Positions 51,144 through 61,266 of a stretch of DNA of 64,000 bases are shown here, in pieces. The DNA is taken from positions 248,001-312,000 of the forward strand of contig CAXUDB010000002.1 of NCBI GenBank assembly GCA_964249755.1, given 5' to 3'. The position numbers and the translations under genes were made by a program. Within the stretch, counting starts at the first letter, position 1; every line of letters starts with the position of its first letter. The notes below the pieces were generated by a model. That model was not told the DNA's origin. It did not search any database and was given only the letters and a program-made list of their open reading frames with translations. This DNA is from Ilyomonas sp964249755 (GTDB taxonomy: Bacteria; Bacteroidota; Bacteroidia; Chitinophagales; Chitinophagaceae).

Positions 51144-53366
51144 CTACACCGGAATGCGTTGCTGCAAGCTGCTTTTAATGGCGTCAGTTTTCTCTATAAA
51201 CAAAGTCAGTTCTTTCTCCTGTTGTTTAATAAAACTGTTCTCTTCCAGCTTGCCCAGCACGGTTTCCATCTCTTGCTTACTCTCATACGTCATTTTGCGG
51301 AAAGGATTGGTGTAATCTTTCTCGCGCGAAAGAAAAATAGCTTCTGCAATGCTCTTCTTTGTATCTACGGCTTCTTCCAGCCATTGCAGTAAATGATTTA
51401 TGGTAACATCTTCTGCTTCTATTTCTTTGATTTCAAAAAGGGAAGCCAGCGCATGTTGCTGCTTTTGCTGCGGGTACATTTCGCCCTGCAAATAGTACCA
51501 GCGATGCACCTCCTGCCAGCTATTTACATCTTCTTCCTTAATGCTCCTTTTCAACAGCTGAATTTCCTCTTCCGGCACAAGCTGACCGCCCAGATTCAGC
51601 CATTTGTTTCGTTGATAGGGATGAACATAATCTTTCCAATCCTGGTTTGCTTCCAAGCATTCATGCAAGAGCATTATTAGTTGATTGATGCCATAAAAAG
51701 CAATCATCTTTTTAAATACATCGTAAGCATTTTGTACCTTAATCAGAACTGTTTTCCGCTTTGCGTTTTCAAAACCAGGAACAGTGATGGTAAGCTCATT
51801 TACTATGCTGTCTTTGCCTTGCAGCAGCGCTTTGCCTTTGGCTTTGCAGGCTTCATCCGTTTCCAATGCTTCGCCGTTCTGTGCAAAGAAAGCTGCGCCG
51901 GTTGCTGTTTCTAACAAAGCCAGTGCATCCCACATTTCATTGATGCTGTCGGGCGCGAGATAGTCGTTTTCTAATAGCTGTATTTTTTCTCCCCGTTTAT
52001 CGCGGTCAGCATACTTCCAGCTGTTGCGAGCTAATGCATAGAGATTGTATAAAAACCAATAAGCAGGCATCACTATCAACCTGTCGTTTGCTGCATCTAT
52101 GCTTACGAGGGAAAAAGGAATCGGGATGTTCATTTCATACGCATAATCGCCTTTGGCAAGGATGGTAAACGAAGCTAATTTTGTGTTGTGTTTAATGCTC
52201 ACACATAAGCCCGGCCAAAAACCGCGTCCTGCAATAAACTCGCCATCCGCGCTACGCGAGTTGTGGTTAGAGCCAATAGTAGCGCCGGCGGGTATATTGC
52301 TTTGTCCCATCACAACGGCGGCACATAAAAACGAATTGTTGTGATGCTGCTCGTGCGTAGGAAAGATGAGCGAATTCAACACCTCGCAGCAGGAGATAGT
52401 GGCATTGTTGCCAAGATAAGAGTTGATCAACCGCGCGCCATATTTCAACTGCGAGTGCGAAGCCATAATAAAACGCACTGCTTTCACCCCATAAAAAATA
52501 CGGCAGCCGTAACCGATAATGCCGTTAACAATTTCGCAGCCTTCGCCAATCTGCGTTTTGCCTTCTTCACCAGAGTTGATAGTTAAATTTTTCAGCTTGT
52601 TCGCACCTTTGATATAGGCATCTTCGCCAATCAATACATCTTTAATAATACTGCTGTTTTTGATAACTGTGCGGTCGCCGATAGTTCCATAATATCCTCG
52701 TGGGGAAGTGAATTCTTTTTCGGTAAAATGAGCAAAGCGTTTCATTAATAAGTCGTCTTCCCGATAGCGGCTCCACAGCCACGCATCTCCAGGTTGCATG
52801 CCATCGAACGGCATCACGCTGCGGTTGCCATTTTCGTTGGCAATCTCCAGCCAGATGCGGATGCTTTCCGGCTCGCCGTCTTTTACAATGCCGTTGCCAA
52901 ACTTAGCTTTGCTGGTGGTGATAAGCTCATCTACATTGGTAATCATCACCTCGCTGCCAATGATGTAATGCGAAAGCTGATGTACATTTTCGATGGCTAC
53001 ATTATCTCCGAAATCCGATGAAATTATAGTGGAATTATATAAGCCAACAGGCAGTTTTACATCGCTGAACGAAAGCACCACGGACTCTAATTTTCCAATG
53101 CGTACCAAGCCATAAAACTTGCAGTTTCTCACCAGTTCCGGGTTGAAGGCATCCGACACAAGAATGTGATTCCAGTTGTCGCTGGTGTTTCGGTTGCGCA
53201 CAAGGGCTTCTATCTCGTAAGCGGTTAAGCCGCGATAGCTGATGCCGCTGCGGTTCTGTTGGTTGCGCAGGTAATATTCGTCTTCTCCTTTGGGTAAATA
53301 AGCCGGTTCCATAAAATTATATCCGATGGATTGCAGCGGGCATTTTATAATAATGTTCTTCGCCAT
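51144..53366 (-). CDS. DUF4954 family protein, left-handed beta-helix type
   Basis: 741 residues from the ATG at 53366; the in-frame start at 53423 adds 19 residues unlike the family. Residues about 65-420 show repeated hexapeptide-like turns (IGDRTVIKNSSIIKDVLIGEDAY and FLCAAVVMGQSNIPAGATIGSN), typical of left-handed beta-helix proteins such as nucleotidyl- and acyltransferases. The C-terminal 300 residues are helical. DUF4954 proteins are common in Bacteroidota and of unknown function, perhaps a sugar-nucleotide acyl-transfer role. The protein is cytosolic. Confidence 0.88.
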   Translation of the reverse strand: MAKNIIIKCPLQSIGYNFMEPAYLPKGEDEYYLRNQQNRSGISYRGLTAYEIEALVRNRNTSDNWNHILVSDAFNPELVRNCKFYGLVRIGKLESVVLSFSDVKLPVGLYNSTIISSDFGDNVAIENVHQLSHYIIGSEVMITNVDELITTSKAKFGNGIVKDGEPESIRIWLEIANENGNRSVMPFDGMQPGDAWLWSRYREDDLLMKRFAHFTEKEFTSPRGYYGTIGDRTVIKNSSIIKDVLIGEDAYIKGANKLKNLTINSGEEGKTQIGEGCEIVNGIIGYGCRIFYGVKAVRFIMASHSQLKYGARLINSYLGNNATISCCEVLNSLIFPTHEQHHNNSFLCAAVVMGQSNIPAGATIGSNHNSRSADGEFIAGRGFWPGLCVSIKHNTKLASFTILAKGDYAYEMNIPIPFSLVSIDAANDRLIVMPAYWFLYNLYALARNSWKYADRDKRGEKIQLLENDYLAPDSINEMWDALALLETATGAAFFAQNGEALETDEACKAKGKALLQGKDSIVNELTITVPGFENAKRKTVLIKVQNAYDVFKKMIAFYGINQLIMLLHECLEANQDWKDYVHPYQRNKWLNLGGQLVPEEEIQLLKRSIKEEDVNSWQEVHRWYYLQGEMYPQQKQQHALASLFEIKEIEAEDVTINHLLQWLEEAVDTKKSIAEAIFLSREKDYTNPFRKMTYESKQEMETVLGKLEENSFIKQQEKELTLFIEKTDAIKSSLQQRIPV

Positions 53367-53609
53367 AAATAAATGATTGCAACAGGGCGAATGTAGGCAG
53401 TTTCTTTGGTGACCCCACTCCAAAAATGGGGCGCCGGAATAGGTGGTTATTCTTTTGTTTTATCGTAATGCGCTGACAGTGAAAGAAGAACAGATAACCG
53501 GAAATTTCCGGTTTTATTTTTGTTTGCAGGTTCCAATGTTATCTTTTCGAAAGAGATGATTTTTGATTTGGTTATCGCCTAATTTCATTGTTGAAAACTA
53601 TACCAACGT

Positions 53610-53807
53610 ATGCAAAGCAATCAAAATGTTAAGCCGGCATCTTCGGCAGCTACTAAACAGAATTCTTCTTTTTCGCCACGAGAACTGATTATGTATCACA
53701 TTCAGAATCCCGATGAACCCATTACAGACGAAGACCTCCGCAACCTGAATTTAAAGAAGCAACGCGTGGTGGATTTTGTAGCGGATGATTTTTCGAGAGG
53801 CGAATAG
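53610..53807 (+). CDS. Small hypothetical protein
   Basis: 65 residues, starting at ATG 53610. The first 25 residues are low-complexity (Ser/Thr/Asn); the end ELIMYHIQNPDEPITDEDLRN and NLKKQRVVDFVADDF is charged and helical. Similar small acidic proteins are common in Chitinophagaceae, but I cannot name a family. A stem GCCATTTGTTTGATGGC follows near 53820 with a run of T residues, which supports a short transcription unit. Confidence 0.45.
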   Translation: MQSNQNVKPASSAATKQNSSFSPRELIMYHIQNPDEPITDEDLRNLNLKKQRVVDFVADDFSRGE

Positions 53808-53819
53808 GGAAGTTGCTTT

Positions 53820-53860
53820 TGCCATTTGTTTGATGGCTTGCCCATTTTTTTTGACTGATA
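53820..53860 (+). terminator. Possible terminator after the small gene
   Basis: GCCAT and ATGGC flank a TTGTTTG loop; GCTTGCCCA and then eight T residues follow. The stem is short (5 bp), so support is moderate. Confidence 0.4.
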
Positions 53861-53928
53861 AAATGTAAGAAGCGGAAATGCTTTCAACATTTTCACCGGT
53901 TTTATTTTTATTTGAAAAAAATAGAACC

Positions 53929-54633
53929 ATGAAAACTTGTTTTCTTCTGCTCAGTTTATTTGCAGCTATCGCCAACTTTGCACAAACCGGAGATCAAACT
54001 GACACAACGCAACTTCAAAAACCATTCATTGAAGTAACCGGAACCGCTTTTAAGGAAGTTGTGCCCAATAAGATTTATATCTCGATCATATTGAGTAATA
54101 AAATTATCAACAACCAGCCGTATAACATCAGTGCACAGGAAGACAAACTTAAAAAAGCATTGGTCAAAAACAGCATAGACTTATCCAATTTGTCTCTCTC
54201 AGATGCGACTTCAGAAATCACTACTTATAAGAGTAAAGAAACAGGATTCAAGGTAACGAAAGAATACGTTCTGCTTGTGTCCAATGCAACGCAGGTATCT
54301 GTTGTGTTTAAAGAATTGTATGCCATCAATATTAAGGAAGCTTCTATTCAAAAAGTAGAAAGGTCGGACATCGAAACTTTGCGCAGGCAAGTAAGAGTAG
54401 CCGCAATACAAGCTGCCAAAGACAAAGCAGATTATCTATTAGCCGCCATTGGTGAAGAAAGAGGCAAGCCATTGGAAGTTCGTGAACAAAGCTACATTCC
54501 TTATTTCCAGAATCAGCTTGCCAATACAATGCTTACGCAAAATGAAAGCACGGCTGATGATAATCCGGAACCAACCAACTTCCAGAAGTTCACTGTGAAG
54601 TTCAGTTATTACATTAAGTATGCGATAAAATAG
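53929..54633 (+). CDS. SIMPL domain-containing protein (DUF541)
   Basis: 234 residues from the ATG at 53929 (MKTCFLLLSLFAAIANFAQ), which begins a Sec signal; a start 51 bp upstream is open but places a second hydrophobic stretch ahead. The SIMPL domain is seen in FIEVTGTAFKEVVPNKIYISI, QAAKDKADYLLAAIGEERGKPLEVREQSY and FTVKFSYYIKYAIK. The family binds or is induced by periplasmic stress; function in Bacteroidota is unclear. It is monocistronic and rightward. Confidence 0.88.
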   Translation: MKTCFLLLSLFAAIANFAQTGDQTDTTQLQKPFIEVTGTAFKEVVPNKIYISIILSNKIINNQPYNISAQEDKLKKALVKNSIDLSNLSLSDATSEITTYKSKETGFKVTKEYVLLVSNATQVSVVFKELYAINIKEASIQKVERSDIETLRRQVRVAAIQAAKDKADYLLAAIGEERGKPLEVREQSYIPYFQNQLANTMLTQNESTADDNPEPTNFQKFTVKFSYYIKYAIK

Positions 54634-54651
54634 AGCGATGCCCAGCTATTA

Positions 54652-55446
54652 TCACACCTGTGAAAACTCAGTCGGCACCAGGAACATAGAAGTAATTTTT
54701 GAAACAATCTTTGCATCCGCATATTCCGGAATGGCTTTCAGTTTGTTCCATTGCGGACTGCTGCCAAACGTTTTCCAGGAAGCGTCATGCTCATTCATAT
54801 CGGCAAACTGAAGCAGGTAGGTAAGATTTGGTCGTGCTTCTCCAATAAGGCTTTCGCTGAAGAACACCGGGTGAAAACCGGTTTGCAAAAACACATCTAT
54901 TTCGCCGCCTTCATTAAACATATAAATCTTCTTTTTACCGGCAGCTTCGCCTGAGCTTTCATAACGACGTAGTTCGAATATGCGTTGTTTGGCAACATCA
55001 ATTTTCATCTGCGGAAAAAGAGGAAATGCATAGAGCAACGAACTTTCAATGCGCTCATACGCCGGTGCAGTGGCTGGTGCATTCAGGTAAGCATCGCCTG
55101 CGGTGAGATAACTGCTGTCGGTTGCCAGCTTGCTGCCGCTGGTCACCATTTCTTCAATCGATTTATAAGGAATCAGAACATACAATTTAGTTTGCCCTTC
55201 CGGCTTTATTTCTCTAAAAACACCGATGCGCTGAACACCGATTTTATTGAGGGCTGGTATCGCCGCTTCCTGCCAATATTCCTCTGTCAGTTTTTGCTGC
55301 GTTTCGTTTTGTAATGAATAAACACGCAGCTCATAATATTCGCGTGCAGACTTTTTTATATTATTTCCTTTTGCGCTGGCTGACTGTATTATAGTAGGCA
55401 ATGTTCCGGCGAGCAAAGATGTTTTTACAAAAGAGCGTCGTTTCAT
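54652..55446 (-). CDS. NIPSNAP family protein, Tat-type signal
   Basis: 264 residues. It begins MKRRSFVKTSLLAGTLPTIIQSASA, with RRSF typical of a Tat signal. Two NIPSNAP-like ferredoxin-fold halves follow: YYELRVYSLQNETQQKLTEEYW at about 37-58 and QRIFELRRYESSGEAAGKKKIYMF at about 152-175. NIPSNAP proteins are small ligand-binding or sensor proteins; their substrate is unknown. It is convergent with the SIMPL gene, 18 bp apart. Confidence 0.87.
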   Translation of the reverse strand: MKRRSFVKTSLLAGTLPTIIQSASAKGNNIKKSAREYYELRVYSLQNETQQKLTEEYWQEAAIPALNKIGVQRIGVFREIKPEGQTKLYVLIPYKSIEEMVTSGSKLATDSSYLTAGDAYLNAPATAPAYERIESSLLYAFPLFPQMKIDVAKQRIFELRRYESSGEAAGKKKIYMFNEGGEIDVFLQTGFHPVFFSESLIGEARPNLTYLLQFADMNEHDASWKTFGSSPQWNKLKAIPEYADAKIVSKITSMFLVPTEFSQV

Positions 55447-55581
55447 AAAGCTTTAATTTGAGTAAATGTAAGCGGATTCGCATTGCGTATGTTAACCGCA
55501 GAGAAAAGGGAAACAAAAGTTTTTACAGCAGTAAAATATTCTTCGTGCAACCTCGATTATCCCTTCATCTCTGCGGTAAAA

Positions 55582-58410
55582 TCAATTTATAAACTTTCCT
55601 GTATAACTCTCACTCACTTCTTTAATACCCATTGGCACGCCTGTGTACACCAGGTTGCCACCTTTATCGCCAGCTTCGGGTCCTAAATCTATCAGCCAGT
55701 CGGCATTCTTTATCACATCGGTATTGTGCTCGATCACAATCAGGGAATGACCTTGTTCTATCAATGCATAGAAAGACGTAAGCAGTTTATTAATGTCATG
55801 AAAATGAAGACCTGTTGTCGGCTCATCAAAAATGAACAGCACTTTGCCCGCTGCTTTGCCTTTGCCTAAGAAAGAAGCCAGTTTCACACGTTGAGCTTCA
55901 CCACCACTTAGTGTATCACTGCTTTGCCCCAGTTTGATATAGCCCAAACCTACGTCCTGCAAGGGTTGCAGCGCTTTAGCTAATGCTTTCTCGCTCTTAA
56001 AAAAATCAATGGCTTCATCCACGCTCATATCTAATACATCATAAATGCTTTTGCCATTATATTGAACTTCCAGTACTTCTTCTTTAAAACGTTTGCCGCC
56101 ACATATTTCGCAGGTAAGGTGCACATCGGCGAGGAACTGCATCTCTACCACCTGTTCGCCTTCACCTTTGCAGGTATCGCACCGACCGCCATCTATATTA
56201 AAGGAGAAATGTTTGGTTTGAAAGCCGCGCATTTTGGATAAGGGCTGACGTGCATATAAGTCCCGTATCTCATCGTATGCTTTGATGTAAGTAACGGGAT
56301 TGCTGCGTGATGATTTACCAATTGGATTCTGGTCAATCAGTTCGATTTGCGAGAAGATGTCCACATCGCCGGTGATGGCTTTATGAAAGCCAACTTTATC
56401 AGCAAACTCACCCTTTAGTTTACGTAGCGCAGGATACAAAATCTGCTTTACCAAAGTTGTTTTACCGCTGCCGCTCACGCCGCTTACTACACACAATACA
56501 TTCAAAGGGAACTGTACTGTGATACTCTTTAAATTGTTGTGCCGGGCATCCTCAACGGTGATGCTTCGCGTCCATTTGCGTGGTTGCTTATTCAGATCAA
56601 TCTTTAATTCGCCGGTTAAATATTTGCCGGTTAAGCTTTCAGGGTTGGCAACAATTTCATCGTAGTTGCCGGTTGCTATTACTTCACCACCCAGATGTGA
56701 TGCCAGCGGTCCCATATCAATGATATAATCAGCCTCGCGCATCATCATTTCATCGTGTTCTACCACCACAACGGTGTTGTTCAGATCACGTAGTTCCTTC
56801 AACACTTTAATCAGCTTTTCTGTGTCGCGCGAGTGCAGCCCGATAGAAGGCTCATCAAGAATGTATAAAGAATTAGTAAGATTACTTCCCAAGCTTCTTG
56901 TGAGTTGGATGCGCTGGCTCTCACCACCACTTAGTGAGTTGGCTAAACGGTTCAGGGTAAGATAGCCTAAGCCCACATCCACCAAGGTTTGCAGGCGTTG
57001 TTTGATTTCAATCAAAATGCGTTTGCCTATTTGTTGGTGATGTTCTGTAAGAGACAAATTTAAAAACCAGTGCTGCAAATCTTTTATCGGCATAATGCAC
57101 AATTGCCCAATCTGCTTTTCATTAATTTTTACATATAAAGCTTCCGGCCGCAGGCGATAGCCTTTGCAAGTGGCGCATAATGTCTTGCCCCGAAAACGGC
57201 TGAGCAACACGCGGTACTGAACCTTATATAAATTCTGCTCTACTTCTGCAAAGAAATCATCAATGCCCTGCACTGTAGAATTGCCCTGCCAGAGCAGGTT
57301 GTATTGTTGTTCGGTTAAATCGCAAATAGGCGTATGAACCGGGAAGTTGTAAGTACCGGAAGAACGGATAAAACGGTCGCGCCATTGCCCTAATTTATCA
57401 CCTTTCCAGGGCGCTACGGCGCCTTCATACACACTCAGTTTTTTATCAGGAATTACAAGGTCCGGATCAATACCGAGCACCATTCCAAAACCTTCGCATT
57501 CGGGGCAAGCACCATACGGATTGTTGAAAGAAAACAGGTTTGGCACCGGCTCTTCAAACTGAATTCCGTCCAGCTCAAACTTGTTGCTGAAGTGCATCAG
57601 CTTTCCATCCACTTCCAGATACATCTCACCTTCGCCTTCATAAAAAGCGGTATTAATGGAATCAGAAATGCGATGCACATCATCTTCGTCAAAGTCTTTG
57701 GTAACAATTCGGTCAACCAAAATATAAGTAGATGGCAGATTATCGGAAGTCGTTTGTACCTGCTTCAACAAATCATCTTCAGTTAATTCCAGCAAGTCTT
57801 CAATACGCACCGGTTTACTATTGATGTACATCCTCGAAAAACCTTTCTGCACAAGGATGTTCAGTTCTTCGCGCGGTTCTCTTTTAGCATGTTGCTTAAA
57901 ACGAACAATGATAATCACTTTGCTTCCGTGAGGCAGTGCTTTAATGGCATTTACCACATCGGTTACGTCATTTTTCTTTACTTCTTTTCCGCTTACCGGC
58001 GAAATAGTGGTGCCAACGCGTGCATAGAGCAGCCGCAGGTAATCGTAAATTTCCGTCATGCTGCCAACGGTACTGCGCGGCGTGCGCGTTATCACTTTTT
58101 GTTCAATCGCAATGGCAGGACATAAGCCTTTGATATAATCCACCTCGGGCTTGTTCATTCGCGCCATAAACTGGCGTGCATAAGAACTTAAACTTTCTGC
58201 ATAGCGGCGCTGACCTTCGGCAAACAACGTATCTATGGTTAAAGATGATTTTCCGCTGCCCGAAACACCGGTAACAACAATAAGTTTATTGCGTGGAAAA
58301 ATAACATCTACATTCTTCAGGTTGTGGGTTCTTGCGCCTTTAATTTCGATGTCTCTTTCTGTTAGTTTCGCCTCTCTTTTTTTAACAGATACCTTTCTTT
58401 CTTTTAACAT
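55582..58410 (-). CDS. uvrA: UvrABC system protein A
   Basis: 942 residues, the normal size. Two ABC modules are seen: Walker A GVSGSGKSSLTIDTL early, with signature LSGGESQRIQLTRSLGSNL; and GVSGSGKTTLVKQIL late, with LSGGEAQRVKLASFLGKG. The zinc-binding CPECEGFG and CDTCKGEGEQVVEMQFL are present. UvrA recognises DNA lesions in nucleotide excision repair as a dimer with UvrB. The start at 58410 opens MLKERKVSVKKREAKLTERDIEI; a slightly later start cannot be excluded. Confidence 0.98.
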   Translation of the reverse strand: MLKERKVSVKKREAKLTERDIEIKGARTHNLKNVDVIFPRNKLIVVTGVSGSGKSSLTIDTLFAEGQRRYAESLSSYARQFMARMNKPEVDYIKGLCPAIAIEQKVITRTPRSTVGSMTEIYDYLRLLYARVGTTISPVSGKEVKKNDVTDVVNAIKALPHGSKVIIIVRFKQHAKREPREELNILVQKGFSRMYINSKPVRIEDLLELTEDDLLKQVQTTSDNLPSTYILVDRIVTKDFDEDDVHRISDSINTAFYEGEGEMYLEVDGKLMHFSNKFELDGIQFEEPVPNLFSFNNPYGACPECEGFGMVLGIDPDLVIPDKKLSVYEGAVAPWKGDKLGQWRDRFIRSSGTYNFPVHTPICDLTEQQYNLLWQGNSTVQGIDDFFAEVEQNLYKVQYRVLLSRFRGKTLCATCKGYRLRPEALYVKINEKQIGQLCIMPIKDLQHWFLNLSLTEHHQQIGKRILIEIKQRLQTLVDVGLGYLTLNRLANSLSGGESQRIQLTRSLGSNLTNSLYILDEPSIGLHSRDTEKLIKVLKELRDLNNTVVVVEHDEMMMREADYIIDMGPLASHLGGEVIATGNYDEIVANPESLTGKYLTGELKIDLNKQPRKWTRSITVEDARHNNLKSITVQFPLNVLCVVSGVSGSGKTTLVKQILYPALRKLKGEFADKVGFHKAITGDVDIFSQIELIDQNPIGKSSRSNPVTYIKAYDEIRDLYARQPLSKMRGFQTKHFSFNIDGGRCDTCKGEGEQVVEMQFLADVHLTCEICGGKRFKEEVLEVQYNGKSIYDVLDMSVDEAIDFFKSEKALAKALQPLQDVGLGYIKLGQSSDTLSGGEAQRVKLASFLGKGKAAGKVLFIFDEPTTGLHFHDINKLLTSFYALIEQGHSLIVIEHNTDVIKNADWLIDLGPEAGDKGGNLVYTGVPMGIKEVSESYTGKFIN

Positions 58411-58622
58411 GGTTCGCCTAAATTAGAAAACAATTAAGATAGCATTAAATTTCCCTTTAATTTGCATTAATTTTACAATTGTAGCGCAAACCTGTTGAAA
58501 AATCTTGTTATTTTCACAACCGGAACGAAAAGTACAAAGCCTATACAAAACTTCTACCTCACTTAGTTTTTACCGCCGTTTTTTTAACGTTGACTATTTA
58601 ATAAAATTCAGTTTATATCTGT

Positions 58623-59204
58623 ATGAGGCTGTATAATTCAATGACGGATACGCAATTAGTGATTGCTTTCCAAGAGGGTAATGTGTATGCGTTAGAAGCG
58701 CTAATTGAGCGCTATCAAGACAAGCTGTATTCTTCCATTTTATTCCTTGTAAAAGATAAGTATCTCGCAGAAGACATGTTTCAGGATACTTTCATACGCA
58801 TTATAGATACGCTTCGCAACAAGCGCTATAATGAGGAAGGAAAATTCCTGCCGTGGGCACTGCGCATTGCGCACAATTTGTGTGTTGACCATTTTAGAAA
58901 AGTAAAGCGGACGCCGTCTATTTTAACCGGCGATAACCAGGACATTTTTGAAGTGATTAATGTAGTAGAAGAGACGGCAGAGCAAAAAATGATGCGCCAC
59001 CAAAGCCACGATACTATGTATGCCATGCTCGACAAATTGCCCGAAGAGCAACGTGAAGTGATTGTGCTGCGCCACTTCGGCGACATGAGCTTTAAAGACA
59101 TTGCCCGTCTTACCAATTGCAGTATTAACACAGCATTGGGTCGTATGCGTTATGGTTTGATTAATCTTCGCAAAATGATGACGGAGAAACAAATTGCCCT
59201 ATAG
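58623..59204 (+). CDS. ECF-type RNA polymerase sigma factor
   Basis: 193 residues. Region 2 is LIERYQDKLYSSILFLVKDKYLAEDMFQDTF with the -10 recognition part in FLPWALRIAHNLCVDHFRK, and region 4 is LPEEQREVIVLRHFGDMSFKDIARLTNCSINTALGRMRYGLINLRK. The start at 58623 agrees with relatives in the order that begin MxxYNxM; 58641 is an alternative. No anti-sigma gene follows; the gene is followed by a strong terminator. This is a widespread conserved ECF in Chitinophagaceae, possibly for stress. Confidence 0.94.
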   Translation: MRLYNSMTDTQLVIAFQEGNVYALEALIERYQDKLYSSILFLVKDKYLAEDMFQDTFIRIIDTLRNKRYNEEGKFLPWALRIAHNLCVDHFRKVKRTPSILTGDNQDIFEVINVVEETAEQKMMRHQSHDTMYAMLDKLPEEQREVIVLRHFGDMSFKDIARLTNCSINTALGRMRYGLINLRKMMTEKQIAL

Positions 59205-59299
59205 CTTAACCTCATGTCATCCGGCGCCATTTTGTAATCGCACTAACGGTTTGCCCATGTCATACATTACAAGATAGTAGCTGGATGACAGCCAAATTT

Positions 59300-59335
59300 A
59301 AAGGCTTGCTTTGCTAAAACAAAGCAAGCCTTTTT
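59300..59335 (+). terminator. Strong terminator after the second ECF gene
   Basis: AAAGGCTTGCTTTG (59300-59313) and CAAAGCAAGCCTTT (59320-59333) form a perfect 14-bp stem with a 6-nt loop and T run. It lies about 95 bp from the stop codon. Confidence 0.9.
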
Positions 59336-59466
59336 GCTGCCGGCAACAATCTTGTAATTTCAGGATTAAACTAACTCTTTATTCTACCTGATGGTATCTT
59401 TCTCTTTGCATTTTAAAACATCTCACAAATCGCAACTATAAAAACTATCTCTCCCTTTCGCTTTCC

Positions 59467-59474
59467 TATCTTTG
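59467..59474 (+). promoter_or_regulatory. -7 element of lepA
   Basis: TATCTTTG matches TAnnTTTG exactly and ends 7 bp before the lepA ATG at 59482. Transcription would thus start within a few bases of the start codon, suggesting a leaderless or near-leaderless mRNA. A -33 element is not clear. Confidence 0.45.
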
Positions 59475-59481
59475 TTGCAGT

Positions 59482-61266
59482 ATGAAGCATCTCCGCAATT
59501 TTTGCATTATTGCCCACATAGACCACGGAAAAAGCACATTGGCAGACCGCCTTTTAGAGCATACCCATACCATTGGCGCACGCGACATGATGAATCAGGT
59601 GCTCGACGATATGGACCTCGAAAGAGAAAAAGGCATTACAATTAAAAGCCACGCCATTCAGATGCAGTACTTGTTTGAAGGCGAAAATTATACTTTCAAC
59701 CTCATTGATACGCCGGGTCATGTTGACTTCAGTTATGAAGTGAGCCGCGCACTGGCTGCATGCGAAGGCGCACTGTTGCTGGTAGATGCTTCGCAGGGCA
59801 TTCAGGCGCAGACTATCTCCAATTTATACCTTGCTATTGATAATAATCTTGAAATCATCCCTGTCATTAATAAGATAGACATGGATGGCGCAATGATCGC
59901 TGAAGTAAAAGACCAGATTATAGATTTGATTGGCTGCAAGGAAAACGAAATCCTGCTTGCCAGCGCCAAAAATGGTATTGGTCTGGAAGAGATTTTAGAA
60001 GCGATTGTAAAAAGAATTCCTGCACCAAAAGGCGATGTAAATGCGCCTTTGCAGGCTTTAATATTCGATAGTGTATTTAATAGCTTCAGGGGCATCATTT
60101 CTTATTTCCGCGTGTTTAACGGAACACTTAAAAAAGGAGCGCGTATTAAGTTCGTGGCTACAGGACAAGAGTATTTTGCCGATGAAGTTGGCGTGCTGAA
60201 ATTGGGCTTGCAACCTTTAGCTGAAATTAGTGCGGGTGATGTAGGCTACATTGTTACCGGCATCAAGAATGCGAAGGAAGTAAAGGTAGGCGATACTATC
60301 ACGTTGGCATCTCAGCCCGGTGAGATGATTAAAGGGTTTGAAGAAGTAAAACCAATGGTGTTTGCGGGTATCTTCCCCGTGGTAACGGAAGATTTTGAAG
60401 AGCTGCGCGATTGCATGGAGAAATTGCAATTGAACGATGCTTCTTTAACCTTTGAGCTGGAAACCTCGCAGGCATTAGGTTTCGGTTTTCGTTGCGGCTT
60501 CCTTGGCTTGCTGCACATGGAGATTATCCAGGAACGATTGGAGCGGGAGTTTAATCAAACCGTAATTACTACCGTCCCCAACGTTAGTTTTCATGCTTAC
60601 ACCACTAAGGGCGATAAACTGGTGGTGAACAATCCCGCACAGATGCCTGAAGTAACGAAAATTGACCGGCTGGAAGAGCCGTTTATCCGCGCGCAAATCA
60701 TCACGCTGCCCGATTATATCGGCAATATCATGACCTTGTGTCTGGGCAAGCGCGGCATACTGTTGAACCAAAGTTATCTTACTCCAACGCGCGTTGAATT
60801 GATCTTTGAAATGCCTCTGACAGAGATTGTATTTGATTTCTATGATAAATTAAAAAGCCAGACCCGTGGCTATGCTTCTTTCGATTATACGCCGATTGAT
60901 TACCGCGAAAGTGACATCGTGCGAATGGACATCCTGCTCAACGCTGAAAAAGTAGATGCCTTGAGTGCGCTTATCCACCGCAGCCGCTCACAGGACTTTG
61001 GCAGGAAGCTTTGCGAGAAGTTAAAAGAATTGTTACCAAGACAACAATTCCAGATTGCTATACAAGCTGCCATTGGCGCAAAAGTGATTGCCCGCGAAAA
61101 CATCAGTGCTATGCGTAAAGACGTAACCGCAAAATGTTACGGTGGCGATATCAGCCGTAAACGCAAGCTCCTGGAAAAGCAGAAAGAAGGTAAGAAACGC
61201 ATGCGGCAGATCGGTAGCGTAGAAGTGCCGCAGGAAGCATTTTTAGCGGTGCTGAAACTGGATTAA
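59482..61266 (+). CDS. lepA: Elongation factor 4
   Basis: 594 residues, standard length. The GTPase motifs are in order: AHIDHGKST (G1), KGITIKS (G2), DTPGHVD (G3), NKID (G4) and SAKNG (G5). The LepA-specific C-terminal domain with EKQKEGKKRMRQIGSVEVPQEAFLAVL ends the protein. It back-translocates or remodels stalled ribosomes in the cytoplasm. The gene is solitary. Confidence 0.98.
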   Translation: MKHLRNFCIIAHIDHGKSTLADRLLEHTHTIGARDMMNQVLDDMDLEREKGITIKSHAIQMQYLFEGENYTFNLIDTPGHVDFSYEVSRALAACEGALLLVDASQGIQAQTISNLYLAIDNNLEIIPVINKIDMDGAMIAEVKDQIIDLIGCKENEILLASAKNGIGLEEILEAIVKRIPAPKGDVNAPLQALIFDSVFNSFRGIISYFRVFNGTLKKGARIKFVATGQEYFADEVGVLKLGLQPLAEISAGDVGYIVTGIKNAKEVKVGDTITLASQPGEMIKGFEEVKPMVFAGIFPVVTEDFEELRDCMEKLQLNDASLTFELETSQALGFGFRCGFLGLLHMEIIQERLEREFNQTVITTVPNVSFHAYTTKGDKLVVNNPAQMPEVTKIDRLEEPFIRAQIITLPDYIGNIMTLCLGKRGILLNQSYLTPTRVELIFEMPLTEIVFDFYDKLKSQTRGYASFDYTPIDYRESDIVRMDILLNAEKVDALSALIHRSRSQDFGRKLCEKLKELLPRQQFQIAIQAAIGAKVIARENISAMRKDVTAKCYGGDISRKRKLLEKQKEGKKRMRQIGSVEVPQEAFLAVLKLD

